From the NCBI RefSeq assembly GCF_002343915.1, contig NZ_NETK01000001.1, positions 8,632,001-8,696,000 of the forward strand: 64,000 nt of DNA. The letters are read 5' to 3'. Both the position numbers and the translations under genes were made by a program. A model generated the notes under the pieces. The model saw nothing but the letters and a program-made list of their open reading frames with translations. It was not told the DNA's origin and did not search any database. The number at the start of each line of letters is the position of its first letter. The first letter of the stretch is position 1. Positions 37,262-46,864 of the stretch are shown here, piece by piece. Source of the stretch: Nannocystis exedens. GTDB lineage: Bacteria > Myxococcota_A > Polyangia > Nannocystales > Nannocystaceae.

Positions 37262-38728
37262 TTACATCGCGAACAGTTGGATCAACATCAAGAACACGTC
37301 CGAGCTGCCGCTGTAGGTCGTGTCGTGAGCGCCGGCCGTGGCGAGGCCGGTGCTGCCCGTATAGCCGGTGACGGCCGCGTGTGCCCACGTCCCGGCGACG
37401 CCGTAGCCGCCTTCATCGCCGTCGCCGCCGAGGTACGTGGCATAGAACTCGGCGCCGTCGCTGGCGTCGAGGCCGACGAACATGCCGTCCACCGGACCGT
37501 CGAGGTCGGGCGAGAACGCGTCCGGGGTCGAGATGTTGTCGCTCGAGTTCGTATGGCCGCTGAGCAGCACTGCGAAGTCCTGGTAGTCGAGGTCGTGGAG
37601 ACGGTCCTCGCCGGCACCGCCGTAGTAGCGACCCCACACACGATCCATGTCCGCGTCGAACTTGACCACGAAGCCGTCCTCGGCGCCCTGCAGGGAGGTG
37701 CCGATCGTGTCCATCAGGTCGAGGTCGGTGTCCGGCGATTGCGTCATCCCGGCGACGTAGATGTTGCCGTCGGGGTCGAGGTCGACCGCATGGGCAGAAT
37801 CGGAGTGGAAGCCGCCGTAGTAGGTCGCCTCGACGCGTGCCCCGAAGGTGTCGAACTTGGCGAGGAAGGCGTCGTAGACGCCCGTGAACGTCTCATCCCA
37901 GCCGTTTTCGGCGATTCCGCTGCTCGCGGAGGTCCAGCCGACCACGTAGACGTTGTGCGACGCGTCGACGGCACAGTCGGAGGCGACGGTCTCGTGGTTC
38001 GGGCCGCCGTAATAGGTGACCCATTGCAGCGCGCCGGCGCTCGAGAGCTTGGCGATGAACGCGTCTCGGATGCCGGCGATGTTCGCCTGGTGCGACGCGG
38101 CCGTCGTGGGGAGGTCGGTCGACGAGCTCACGCCGACGACGTAGATCGCGCCATCCGTGCCGACGCAGACACCCGTCGCCCCGTCGATCCCACTGCCCCC
38201 GAGGTATCTCGCCCACGCGCGGGAGCCGTTGGCGTTGAAGACGACGATCAATGCGTCTTGCGTTCCGCCGAGCGTCGTGTCGCCGACAGTGGCGACCTGA
38301 TTGTTGACGTTGCTCGATTCTGTCAAGCCGACCGCGACGACGCGGTCGTTCGCGCCGGTCGCGGTGCTGGTCAAGTCGTCGTACTCGCTACCGCCGTAGT
38401 ACGTGCCCCACAGCCGGTTGCCGGCGAGGTCGAACTTGGTGACGAAGCCGTCCCAGACGCCGTTGAACGACGCGTCGTGGGCGACGTTGCCGCTCGCGGC
38501 CCCGGCGATCCCGTTCGTCGAAGATGTGGAGCCGACAGTGACGAGCGAGCTGCTGCTGTCGAAAGTGACATCATGCGCGAACTCGGCGCTGCTGTCGCCG
38601 TAGTAGGTGCTCCACTGGAGCGTCGGAGCGGCCCGGGCCTCAGAGGCAGCCGCGGCCGCGACGATGGCGACGGCAACAGGGAGCGTGCGTCGAATCGCAC
38701 CAGGGTGGATGCTCGAGTTGGTCTTCAT
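37262..38728 (-). CDS. SBBP-repeat beta-propeller exported protein
   Basis: 488 residues. Signal peptide (LPVAVAIVAAAAASEARA), then at least seven beta-propeller repeats of the SBBP type (PF06739), each with LQW/RVWG-x-YYGG and an N-x-Y-V-x-G strand: LQWSTYYGDSSAEFAHDV, LWGTYYGGSEYDD, WARYLGGSG, LQWVTYYGGPNHET, VEATYYGGFHSDSAHAV, VWGRYYGGAGEDRLHDL, FYATYLGGDGDEGGYGV. It lacks a MYXO-CTERM tail, ending in LMLIQLFAM. Likely secreted and adhesive or structural. Same strand as the EEP protein 388 bases upstream. Confidence 0.85.
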   Translation of the reverse strand: MKTNSSIHPGAIRRTLPVAVAIVAAAAASEARAAPTLQWSTYYGDSSAEFAHDVTFDSSSSLVTVGSTSSTNGIAGAASGNVAHDASFNGVWDGFVTKFDLAGNRLWGTYYGGSEYDDLTSTATGANDRVVAVGLTESSNVNNQVATVGDTTLGGTQDALIVVFNANGSRAWARYLGGSGIDGATGVCVGTDGAIYVVGVSSSTDLPTTAASHQANIAGIRDAFIAKLSSAGALQWVTYYGGPNHETVASDCAVDASHNVYVVGWTSASSGIAENGWDETFTGVYDAFLAKFDTFGARVEATYYGGFHSDSAHAVDLDPDGNIYVAGMTQSPDTDLDLMDTIGTSLQGAEDGFVVKFDADMDRVWGRYYGGAGEDRLHDLDYQDFAVLLSGHTNSSDNISTPDAFSPDLDGPVDGMFVGLDASDGAEFYATYLGGDGDEGGYGVAGTWAHAAVTGYTGSTGLATAGAHDTTYSGSSDVFLMLIQLFAM

Positions 38729-39115
38729 GTTCAGGTCCGATGTTCGAGGTGCAGCGGCGAGGCCGGAGCAGGGCATCCGCGCGCGGCTCGTCGATGCGTC
38801 CGTCGATGGGCGCCGGCAGCAACCGACGTGCCTCGAATTTGTCGTGGAGTTCCGCGAGTCGGCCGGCGATGTGCCGGAGCCTGGCCCGAGGGGCAGGCCC
38901 GGGGCGCCCCATGGGGCCGTCGACAGCGCAGCGAGCGGTGAATTCGAGCGCTCAGGAGCATGCGCATCCGCCACGATGAATTGGACCGCGCGCTGATGTT
39001 CGTCCTCCGCGGGGTCGTCGGCCAGGCGCTCGAGATGTGCTTCTCGGTTCGCGAGCCGTGGCAACAGCCGCGATGCCGGAGGCGGATCGAGGGAGTCGTC
39101 GGTCGGCGCTGGTAA
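38729..39115. other. Spacer between SBBP and EEP genes
   Basis: No gene recognised; ordinary high-GC sequence, presumably the leader/promoter of the SBBP gene. Confidence 0.5.
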
Positions 39116-41299
39116 TTACCGCGAACGTCGTCGACGCTGTGCTCCGAGCGCGAACAGCAGCAGCAACGCAGCGTCGATGGGTCCAGGTCGCCGGGTCTGT
39201 GTGCAGGCGCAGCCAGCGTCGCTGCCGTCGGCAGTGGCTCCGCCGTCGCTGGCGCCGCCCGTACCACTCGCGGCGTCGGTGGTCCCCGGCGGGTTCGGGT
39301 CGGTCGTCGGCGGCTCGCCGCCTTCGCCCGCGCTCTCGGTGCTGTCGCCGGTCGTCGGCGCGTCGCCGGTCGTCGGTGCGTCGCCGGTCGTCGCCGGTGC
39401 GTCGCCGGTGGTGTCGTCGGGCGGCGGGTCGGGCGGGGCGGGGGCATGCACGAGGGCGAGGTAGGCCCGCGTCGCGCCGCCCTCGCCGGCGTCCCAGGCG
39501 ATGAGGTCGTGCGAGCCGCTGGCGTCGATGTCGGCGAGGAAGTAGCGGTTGTCGGCGGACTCGCTGGGACCGGCGTTGACCATCATCGGGTGCGGGTCGA
39601 AGCCGTCGGACCGGCCGAGGTAGAGCTGCGGGTGGCCCTGGCGGAAGCTGTGGCGCCAGAACAGCTTGTCGGCGTGGCCGTCGGCGTCGACGTCGGCGTG
39701 GAAGAACCGCGAGGCCGCGACGCCGCTGGTCCCGCCGGTGTGCTCGGCGAGCAAGGCGAAGCTGCCGTCGCCGAGGCCGGCGTAGACCCGCGTGCGCCCC
39801 TCGACGGCCTCGGGGTCCCAGACGATCTTGTCGGCGAGGCCGTCGCCGTTGACGTCGGCGAGGTCCATCCGCGCGTCCTCGTGGGTGCTGCTGCCGGGGT
39901 CGTCGTTGACGAGCTCGGGCTCGAAGCCGCCGTCGCAGCGCGACAGCGCGACCCGGGTCTTGCCGCCGGAGCCGCCCGGGTCCCAGGCCATGCGGTCGGC
40001 GCAGCCGTCGGCGTCGAGGCGCGCGAAGTAGAGCCGCGCGCCGGCGCCGGCGACGACGTCGCCGCGGGCCGCGGAGGCGTCGAAGCTGCCGTCGCACAGG
40101 GCGCGGCCGACCCGGAGGGCGCCGTCGTCAGGGTCGCGATCGATGCGGTCGGCGCAGCCGTCCCCGTCGACGTCGGCGAACCACAGCCCGCCGTCGACGT
40201 CGCCGCCGACGACAGGGTCGCCGAACCGGCCGGCGCCGTCGCTGGGATAGACGCGCAAGAGGGCGTCGCCGCCGAGTTCCCACACGAGCTTGTCGGCCGC
40301 GCCGTCGCCGGTGACGTCGGCGAAGGCGAGCGAGGCCCCGGGCCCGTCGCCGCGGTCGTCGAGCAGCGGGTCGGGGCTGAACGGCGCGGTCCGGATCGTC
40401 GCCGCCACGCCGAAGTGGTCGGACGGGGTGATGCCATCGACCTCGCGCCGGTCGACGCTCTGGTGATAGGTGGTGGCGTCGGCGATCGCGGTGAAGATGT
40501 AGTCGAGGCGCGAGAAATTGTCGCTCGGGCCCTTCCAGGCGCTGTTGAAGGTGGCGGTGTCGGCGGTGGTGTCGCCGGAGTGACGGGCCGAGCGGGCCAG
40601 CCGGTAGCCGGGCTGCGGGGCCTCGAGCAGCTCGACGATGTCGTCGTCGTCGGAGGCGCCCGGGTTTTGCGGATCGGCGTTGAGGTCGCCGAACAGGACC
40701 ACGCCGAGGCCCTCGGACTGGGCGGCGATCAACTCGTGCAGGGCGTTCGCGGCGATGTTGCGGGCCTGGTAGCAGTCGGCGCCGTGGGCGACGTGGGCGT
40801 TGACGATCAGGTAGCCGCGCCCGGACACGAGGTCGCGCAGCTTGATCCACGCGGCGGTCCGCCCGTTGGCGTTGTCGAAGCAGGCGTGATCCTCGGCGTA
40901 CGGGTTGGGGATCGTGATGATGCCCTGGCCGTCCTCCGGGGGCGCGATCAGCCGCTCGAAGCGCGCGCGGCGGAAGAAGATCGTCTTCGGGCTGCCGTTG
41001 GTCGGCTGGAACCGATCGTAGGCGGCGTCGAAGGCGGCGACGAGGTCGTCCTGAATGACCTCGCTGCTCGACTCCTGGACGCCGAAGATGTCGGGGTCGT
41101 TGTCCGCGATCACCTGCATCACGCCGGGGCTGCGGTTCTCCCAGGTGTACGCGCCGGTGTCGGCGGCGTTGACCTGGCGGACGTTGTACGTCATCACGCG
41201 GAACGGCTCGTGCAGCGGCTCGGCTGCCGAGGCTGTCGTCGCGGCGCCCGCGAGGAGCAGGGCGATCCAGGGGCTCACGGAACGTCGGTCGCTCGGCAC
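39116..41299 (-). CDS. Endonuclease/exonuclease/phosphatase-like surface protein with FG-GAP repeats and sorting tail
   Basis: 727 residues. Signal peptide (ALLLAGAATTASA), an EEP domain (residues about 30-295) with FRVMTYNVRQV, IFGVQESSSEV, LIVNAHVAHGAD, VVLFGDLNADP and ITPSDHFGVAATI, i.e. the Asn, Glu, Asp-Asn and Asp-His set of the DNase I/phosphodiesterase superfamily. About 300 residues of FG-GAP repeats (FADVTGDGAADKLVWEL ...) follow, then a Thr/Asp/Gly/Pro linker, Gly-Cys-Ala-Cys, a hydrophobic stretch (PIDAALLLLFALG) and QRRRRSR, a MYXO-CTERM-type tail. Probably a surface-anchored nuclease or phosphodiesterase, able to act on extracellular DNA or lipids. Confidence 0.85.
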   Translation of the reverse strand: MPSDRRSVSPWIALLLAGAATTASAAEPLHEPFRVMTYNVRQVNAADTGAYTWENRSPGVMQVIADNDPDIFGVQESSSEVIQDDLVAAFDAAYDRFQPTNGSPKTIFFRRARFERLIAPPEDGQGIITIPNPYAEDHACFDNANGRTAAWIKLRDLVSGRGYLIVNAHVAHGADCYQARNIAANALHELIAAQSEGLGVVLFGDLNADPQNPGASDDDDIVELLEAPQPGYRLARSARHSGDTTADTATFNSAWKGPSDNFSRLDYIFTAIADATTYHQSVDRREVDGITPSDHFGVAATIRTAPFSPDPLLDDRGDGPGASLAFADVTGDGAADKLVWELGGDALLRVYPSDGAGRFGDPVVGGDVDGGLWFADVDGDGCADRIDRDPDDGALRVGRALCDGSFDASAARGDVVAGAGARLYFARLDADGCADRMAWDPGGSGGKTRVALSRCDGGFEPELVNDDPGSSTHEDARMDLADVNGDGLADKIVWDPEAVEGRTRVYAGLGDGSFALLAEHTGGTSGVAASRFFHADVDADGHADKLFWRHSFRQGHPQLYLGRSDGFDPHPMMVNAGPSESADNRYFLADIDASGSHDLIAWDAGEGGATRAYLALVHAPAPPDPPPDDTTGDAPATTGDAPTTGDAPTTGDSTESAGEGGEPPTTDPNPPGTTDAASGTGGASDGGATADGSDAGCACTQTRRPGPIDAALLLLFALGAQRRRRSR

Positions 41300-41814
41300 A
41301 CGTCGACGTTAAGCCGACCTGCGGCCGGAGGGAATGACGACCCGAAGGCCCGCGGACGAAGACGGTCCCCATCGACGAACGCGCGCTGGACCGGCGAGCC
41401 GTACGCGGAGCCGCGACGGCTCATTCGTCCGCGATGCCTCGTGCTGCCTCGAATCGCTTCATCATCTGGTAATTTGGACATGTCCATGAAAACATGTCTT
41501 TCAGTGCAGTTCGATCGCCGGCCTGGAGCCGCGAGCGGAGCGCGGTGTGCCCGGGATCGCGGGCGGGGGCGTTGGGCGACGGCGTGGGTCTTCGCGGCCC
41601 CAGGCGCTCTCTGCAGCCGACAGCGAGCTCGACGGCACGTCGCCGGCGTCCGGGCCGCGTGTTCGGGATCGCAGCGCGCTCTTCGCAGCTCGGGCTGGAC
41701 GGATCCCGAGACGCTTGCGGCGATGCCTCGCAGGCCGCGCAGCGATCGACGCCTGTGCCGCACCCTCCCCATCGCCGGGACGGGCGCCCTATGCTGGGCG
41801 CCTTGAAGGAAGGC
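41300..41814. other. Divergent spacer with palindromic array
   Basis: Between the EEP gene and the lipoprotein at 41815; holds the array at 41462-41512 and otherwise no recognisable gene. Confidence 0.5.
41462..41512. repeat. 14-bp palindromic array, two strong and two weak units
   Basis: CATG at 41479 (in GGACATGTCC) and 41493, with degenerate cores TCTG 41465 and CAGT 41507 in the same 14-base register. Confidence 0.85.
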
Positions 41815-43269
41815 ATGCGCATTCAACGAAATCTCCTCCTCTCGGTCGCCCTCGCGGCGGCCTGCGGCGACGATTCGGTCGTCGTCACCGACAGCGACGG
41901 CCAGTCCACCTCGACCGGCTCGACCACCGGGGTCGGCACCACCACCGACGACGTCACGCCGACCGAGACCGGCGTCCCCACGACCGGGATGACCGGCACC
42001 ACCACCACCGGGACCACCGACCCGACCACTGGGCAGGTGTCGGCGACCGAGTCCACCACCGACGAGACGACGAGCACGACGAGCACGACGAGCACGACGA
42101 GCACGGGCGAGACGACGGACACGACGACGAGCACGGCGAGCACGACGAGCACGGGCGAGACGACGGACACGACGACGAGCACGACGAGCACGACGGGCAC
42201 GACGGACGAGACGACGACGACCGGTACGACGGACACGACGACGACGGGCACGACGACGGGCACGACGAGCACCGACACGGGCGAGAGCACGACCACCGAC
42301 ACCGACACCGGCGGCCCGGTCGAGGAAGGGTTCGGTTACGCGGGGATGTCGGGCAACAACTCGCTGGTGATCTTCGACCCGCAGGCGCAGCAGGTCGTCG
42401 GCGCGCCGGTCAGCCTGCTGCCCGAGGCCAGCTACCCGTACGACGCGATGATCAAGCCCGACGGCGCCGAGGTGTGGGTCGTCGGCGCGGTCGGCGACGG
42501 CGTCAAGGTGCTCGACACGGCGAGCGGGCAGCTCACGCAGCAGATCAGCCTGACGGGCGTGGGCGAGTACGCGGTCGACGTGTCGTTCAACGCCGACGGC
42601 TCGCGCGCCTACGTCAGCGCGCGCGACAGCGGCGCGCTGGTGCTGATCGACACGGCCACGTACTCGGTGATCGAGGCGATCGCGGTGCCGCCCGGGATGG
42701 AGGGCGGAAAGACGGCCCTCGATCCGTGCACCGGGGTCGTGCATCTGGTCGACTGGTACGAGAGCAACCTGATCCGCTTCGACCCGATCACCGAGGCGAT
42801 GACGAGCAAGCCGCTCGGCGACTCGCTGTGGGACCTGCGGGTCGACCCCTCCGGCTCGACCCTGTACGTGACCGACCGCGGGCTCGACGTCGTCCACGTG
42901 CTCGACGTCGCGACGCTCGAGGTGCAGGCCAGCGTGTCGGTCGGCAACGACCCGTGGGGTATCGACATCACGTCCGACGGCGCGCTGGTGGTGGTCGCCT
43001 GCGAGGACGACTCGACCGTGCACTTCATCGACACCGGCGCGCTGACGACGACCAGCCTGGCCCTGCCCGCCGGCGCCGATCCGCGCGACGTCGACATCAG
43101 CGGCGACGACGCGCGGGCCTACGTGCCGACCGGCGACATCCCCGGCAACGACGGGGTCTACGAGATCGACCTCGCCACGAAGACGCTGACGGGGATGATC
43201 GACTTCGGGATCAGCGCGAACACCAACGTGGTCGCCGTCACGCCGCAGGCCGTCGCGTGCGAGCCCTGA
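41815..43269 (+). CDS. YncE-like propeller lipoprotein with long Thr-rich linker
   Basis: 484 residues. Lipobox LAAAC, then about 150 residues of Thr/Ser/Gly/Asp repeats, then a seven-bladed-type propeller resembling YncE/40-residue YVTN repeats (VWVVGAVGDGVKVLDTASGQ, AYVSARDSGALVLIDTATYS, LYVTDRGLDVVHVLDVATLE, VVVACEDDSTVHFIDTGALT). The Thr linker is coded by tandem repeats (42059-42310) that can change length. Presumably exposed on the surface with the propeller pushed away from the membrane. Ligand unknown. Confidence 0.85.
   Translation: MRIQRNLLLSVALAAACGDDSVVVTDSDGQSTSTGSTTGVGTTTDDVTPTETGVPTTGMTGTTTTGTTDPTTGQVSATESTTDETTSTTSTTSTTSTGETTDTTTSTASTTSTGETTDTTTSTTSTTGTTDETTTTGTTDTTTTGTTTGTTSTDTGESTTTDTDTGGPVEEGFGYAGMSGNNSLVIFDPQAQQVVGAPVSLLPEASYPYDAMIKPDGAEVWVVGAVGDGVKVLDTASGQLTQQISLTGVGEYAVDVSFNADGSRAYVSARDSGALVLIDTATYSVIEAIAVPPGMEGGKTALDPCTGVVHLVDWYESNLIRFDPITEAMTSKPLGDSLWDLRVDPSGSTLYVTDRGLDVVHVLDVATLEVQASVSVGNDPWGIDITSDGALVVVACEDDSTVHFIDTGALTTTSLALPAGADPRDVDISGDDARAYVPTGDIPGNDGVYEIDLATKTLTGMIDFGISANTNVVAVTPQAVACEP
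42059..42310 (+). repeat. Coding minisatellite (Thr-rich linker)
   Basis: Runs of ACGACGAGC/ACGACGGGC triplet-based units; a 48-base unit coding STGETTDTTTSTASTT-like sequence occurs twice in tandem (from 42101 and 42149). Length variation would keep the frame. Confidence 0.8.
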
Positions 43270-43486
43270 CGCGACGACGCGATCGACCGTGAGCACCGGG
43301 CAATTTCCTGCGCGGCCTTCGGCGACGAGGAATCGAGCGAGGCACGCTCGCCGAGGTCGGCTCGTTGCGATCGATCTCGCGGAATTTGCGCGCAAGGAGC
43401 CGCGGAAGCGGCGCTCGTGTCGTCATCGCAACGAACGATCGCGCGGCCTCTCGCCGGGGTCGCGGTGACGCGCGCGAACAGCCCGG

Positions 43487-44368
43487 TCAATCGCGCCCGA
43501 ACGCCTCGCCGAGCTGCAGCTTGACGGCGCGGATCGCCTCGCGGCGCGCCTCCGGCTCGGTGCCCGTGTGCGCCTCGCCGGTGCCCGAGGCGGTGAACGC
43601 CAGGCCCTTGACCAGGCGGACCCGCTGGTCGGGCGCGTCGAAGCCGTGCACCGCGCCCGGATACTCGACCAGGGTGATCTTCCGCGGGAACCGCTGCGCC
43701 AGCCGGCGGCACGGCTCGGCGGGCGTCCAGTCGTCGTCCGCGCCGATCAGAATGGTCAGCGGGATCTTCGGCCGCCATTTCGGATCGTCGAAAAAACGCT
43801 GGCATCCGGGGTAGAACGCGACCGCGAGGCGCACGTCGGCGTCCCGCACGCTCCGCTTGCCGGCGAAGTTCATCACGGAGGTCGCCCCGTGCGACCAGCC
43901 GAGCAGGGCCAGGCGGTCGGGGTCGACGAACGAGCGACGCGCGAGCCAGGCGATCGCGCCCTGGATGTCGCGGGCGCGGCGACCCAGAGTGACGGGCCGC
44001 GGGCGGATCTTGCACACGCTCCGCACGCCGCGCGGGCCGAAGCTGTCGGGGAAGAACACGACATACCCCTGCCGGACGAGCCGCTCGGCCCAGTCGTCGT
44101 GGCGCGGCGACAAGCGCTCGCGCGAGCCGGGAGCGAACAGCCCGCCGCAGCCGTGGAGCGCGATCACGGCGGGGAACGGCCCCGGACCGGCGGGCCGGTA
44201 GAGGTAGCCCGAGAGCTCCGTGCGCTGCCGGTCGGCCGAGGGGAACTCGACGACCTCGGGCTGCTCGGCCGCCGCGACCACCGGCGCCGAATACGCCGAC
44301 CACGCCGCGAACCCGACCAGGACCCGGAGCGAGCGACGGAACGGGGGTCCTGCGATTCGCCGGGGCAT
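43487..44368 (-). CDS. Secreted dienelactone-hydrolase family protein
   Basis: 293 residues. Signal peptide (RSLRVLVGFAAWSAYSAPVVAAA), then an alpha/beta hydrolase of the DLH group: VIALHGCGGLF (oxyanion), YVVFFPDSFGPRG, nucleophile LLGWSHGATSV, acid ILIGADDDWTPAEPC, and histidine YPGAVHGFDAP, with the characteristic FYPGCQRFF before the acid. The full triad is present. DLH-type proteins hydrolyse lactones and short esters; export suggests an extracytoplasmic ester. Converges on the propeller lipoprotein at 41815; the A+T-poor 43270-43486 spacer shows nothing. Confidence 0.85.
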   Translation of the reverse strand: MPRRIAGPPFRRSLRVLVGFAAWSAYSAPVVAAAEQPEVVEFPSADRQRTELSGYLYRPAGPGPFPAVIALHGCGGLFAPGSRERLSPRHDDWAERLVRQGYVVFFPDSFGPRGVRSVCKIRPRPVTLGRRARDIQGAIAWLARRSFVDPDRLALLGWSHGATSVMNFAGKRSVRDADVRLAVAFYPGCQRFFDDPKWRPKIPLTILIGADDDWTPAEPCRRLAQRFPRKITLVEYPGAVHGFDAPDQRVRLVKGLAFTASGTGEAHTGTEPEARREAIRAVKLQLGEAFGRD

Positions 44369-45028
44369 GCGATTCAATGGTAGCACCACGCCCTGCGCGA
44401 GCCGCGTCGCGCAGAAGTGCTCGGCGCGTTTCGAGCCCGGCGTCGGCGTCGGCGGCCGCTCAGGCCGCTCCGGCGACCCACTCGCGGTCCCTCGCTCGCC
44501 GGGGCGCCCCATCCCGAGCGCGCTCGCCGGGCTCGTGCGCGTGCGGCGGCCGCGGGCGCCGGCGGGCGAGGTGGACCGCGTCGACTTCGCGCGTCGGGAC
44601 CAGCCGCGGCCGGGAGCTCGTCGATCGGCGCAGCCTCGCCGGCCCTCGTGACCCCGGATTGCGGGCAGCCCCGGAGCCCGCAGGATCGATCGACGCACCT
44701 GCGATTTTTTTGCGGCGAGGCCCCGCCGTGTTCGGGCCCAGGACGACAATGTACATAGCTTCGACGAGGTGACGGGCTCGACCGTGATGGGGGCATCGCG
44801 AGGTCGCTGGGGCCAGCCTCGCGGGCACGACATTTCTGCCGCGGTATGGCCTCGAAGTCGCGGCACGCCCATCGCACGCGCAGACGTCGGCGCGCTTCCC
44901 CGCGCGGGTGCATCTCGGCCGACACGGACCCCGTGAGGCGTCGATCACACCGGTTGGTGTTTGCGTCCCCCGGTGGCCGGATGCTATCGTCATTTCGTAA
45001 CCGTTCGCTGCTTAACCACTCCCCTGAA
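44369..45028. other. Divergent intergenic region
   Basis: 660 bases between divergent genes. A seven-T run at 44705-44711 beside a CGGCG...CGCCG hairpin is visible but in the wrong order for a terminator of either gene. Around 44985-45015 GCTATCGTCATTTCGTAACC is less GC-rich and may hold the promoter for the lipoprotein. No gene seen. Confidence 0.5.
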
Positions 45029-45898
45029 ATGCACGTCATGATGAAGCCCATCCTGTCCCCCATGGCCCTGTCGCTGGCGGTGCTGTTCGCCTGCAACCCC
45101 GACAAGACTCCGATCGACAGCACGACCGACGAGCCGACCACCGAGAGCTCCGGCACCGATTCGACCGCGGGCGATCCGACCGGCGACCCGACCGGCGAGG
45201 AGCCGGTCGCGACCGACTCGACCACCGAGGGCGACTCGACCACCGGCGACCCGACCGAGGGTCCGGGCGACACCACCGGCCCGGTAGACGGCGAGAGCTC
45301 GGCGTGCATCGACACGCCCTCGGTGCTCGCCGTCGACGCCGAGACGCCGCTGGGCATCTCCGCCCAGGCGTTCTTGGCCGACAAGCTCGGCCCGCGCTCG
45401 ACCCTCCTGACCTTCAGCGAGGAGCCGCTGTCGCTGTCCGACGCGTGGCGCGGCGTGACGCTGCCGCTCACGGTCGAGCTGCGCTACGAGGCCGGCGAGG
45501 TCCGCTGGATCGACTCGGAGATCAACCCCGAGTTCGGCGGCGAGGGCATCCCGAGCGAATGTGCCGACCGCCTCGAGATCGACGTCGGCTTCGACTTCGT
45601 CACCGAGGGGCTCGAGTTCGACGAGCACCGCGACGGCGTGCTGCAGGTGTTCGACGCCGAGTCGGCCCAGCTGCGCGTCGAGCTGCTGCCGCCGGGCCTG
45701 AACGGCTCGCTCGACCCGGCCTCGCTCTACAAGGACGAGGACCCGCAGTGGGTCGTGACCGGCATCGAGATCGGCGCGATCCTCCAGGGCGCGGCCCTCG
45801 GCGGCGAGCTGCTCAACGAGGTCAAGGTCGGCGACGACGAGAGCGGCTCCGTCGGCTTCGGCAACGTCGCGTCCTGGGGCGACCCGATCGATCCGTGA
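45029..45898 (+). CDS. Lipoprotein with Thr/Asp linker
   Basis: 289 residues. MMKPILSPMALSLAVLFAC gives a clean lipobox (VLFAC); a Thr/Asp/Glu/Gly linker of about 70 residues follows, then a single domain (SACIDTPSVLAVDAETPLG ... LPLTVELRYEAGEVRWIDSE ... VTGIEIGAILQGAALGGEL) with only two cysteines. No family recognised. Start could be either ATG at 45029 or the ATG-ATG pair at 45038; the latter gives the better signal peptide. Convergent with the isochorismatase-like gene. Confidence 0.8.
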   Translation: MHVMMKPILSPMALSLAVLFACNPDKTPIDSTTDEPTTESSGTDSTAGDPTGDPTGEEPVATDSTTEGDSTTGDPTEGPGDTTGPVDGESSACIDTPSVLAVDAETPLGISAQAFLADKLGPRSTLLTFSEEPLSLSDAWRGVTLPLTVELRYEAGEVRWIDSEINPEFGGEGIPSECADRLEIDVGFDFVTEGLEFDEHRDGVLQVFDAESAQLRVELLPPGLNGSLDPASLYKDEDPQWVVTGIEIGAILQGAALGGELLNEVKVGDDESGSVGFGNVASWGDPIDP

Positions 45899-45947
45899 GG
45901 TCCGCGAGCGGCCCGCCGCGCGTCGCCTCGACGCCGGCGGCGCCGTC

Positions 45948-46538
45948 CTACGATTCGCGCCGGAGGTCGATCGACTCCGCCGGCGAGGTGTCGACGCGCA
46001 TCGACTCGCGGAGCAGCTCGAGCGCCCGGCGATTGTTGGCCTCGTCGACCGAGGCGATGCAGTCGCCCGGCGCCCGCAATTCGTAGCCCCGCATGTAGGC
46101 GTCCACCGCGGTGAACAGCACGCAGAGGTCGCCGGCGATGCCGGTGAGGATCAGGCAGCGCGTCTTCAGGTGGCCCAGCAGCACCTCGAGCGAGGTGCCG
46201 AGGAAGCCGGAGTGGCGCGGCTTGAGCACGAAGTAGTCGCGCTCCTGCGGGGCCAGCCGCTCGGCGATCGCGGCCCCGGGGGTGTGGGCGCGGACGTGCT
46301 TGATGACGCGGCGGAAGTCGGAGCGCCAGCGGCCGAAGTTGTCGTTGACGTAGATGACCGGCACCTCGGCCGCCCGCGCGCGAGCGGCCAGCGCGGCGAT
46401 CGGCTCGGCCACCGCCTCGGCTTGCGGTCTCAGCCGCTCGCCGTCGGGGAAGTCGAAGCCGTTGATCATGTCGATGATCAGCAGCGCATGATGGCATCCC
46501 TTCTCGTCGTCGTCGGACAGGTTGGGCGCGTCGGACAT
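45948..46538 (-). CDS. Isochorismatase-like cysteine hydrolase
   Basis: 196 residues, the usual size. Triad residues are visible: Asp in ALLIIDMINGFDF, Lys in YFVLKPRHSGF, and Cys in LTGIAGDLCVLFTAVDA, preceded by the cis-peptide motif. HSGFLGTSLEVLL is also typical. The family covers nicotinamidases, isochorismatases and N-carbamoyl amidohydrolases; residues around the Cys do not let me choose. Cytoplasmic. Divergent from the FAD oxidoreductase with a 326-base spacer. Confidence 0.9.
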   Translation of the reverse strand: MSDAPNLSDDDEKGCHHALLIIDMINGFDFPDGERLRPQAEAVAEPIAALAARARAAEVPVIYVNDNFGRWRSDFRRVIKHVRAHTPGAAIAERLAPQERDYFVLKPRHSGFLGTSLEVLLGHLKTRCLILTGIAGDLCVLFTAVDAYMRGYELRAPGDCIASVDEANNRRALELLRESMRVDTSPAESIDLRRES

Positions 46539-46864
46539 CGCGGCGGTCCTCGCCGCTGTCATGCAACATCTCGCGCGACCGGCAACGCGGCGGCGGCGCG
46601 GGGCGGCCGGTCGCGCCGCAGACCCTGCTCGCGCCGCGGCCGGCCCGCCCGAGGGCCGCGCGAACCGCCGGGGCCGCTGTTCGCGCCAATCGCGCGAAAT
46701 CGAGCTCGGGCCGCGTGGACCGTGGTTTTTACGAGGTCGCGCGGCGCGGCGCGGCAAACATGCCGCCGCGGAACCGAGCGCCGAGTGTGACGACCACGCC
46801 GCGCCCTCGCCGATCGCCGGCCCGCGGCTTGTCGCGCCGCCATCCTCGCGCACACCCACGGTTC
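46539..46864. other. Divergent intergenic region
   Basis: High-GC spacer between the isochorismatase-like and oxidoreductase genes; no gene or clear motif seen. Confidence 0.4.

Noticed and set aside
39446..41806. 786-codon plus-strand frame opposite the EEP gene
   Set aside because: Shadow; the minus strand carries the EEP motifs and sorting tail.
44705..44730. Seven-T run beside a GC hairpin as a terminator
   Set aside because: T-run precedes the hairpin on the plus strand and is an A-run after it on the minus strand, so neither direction fits.
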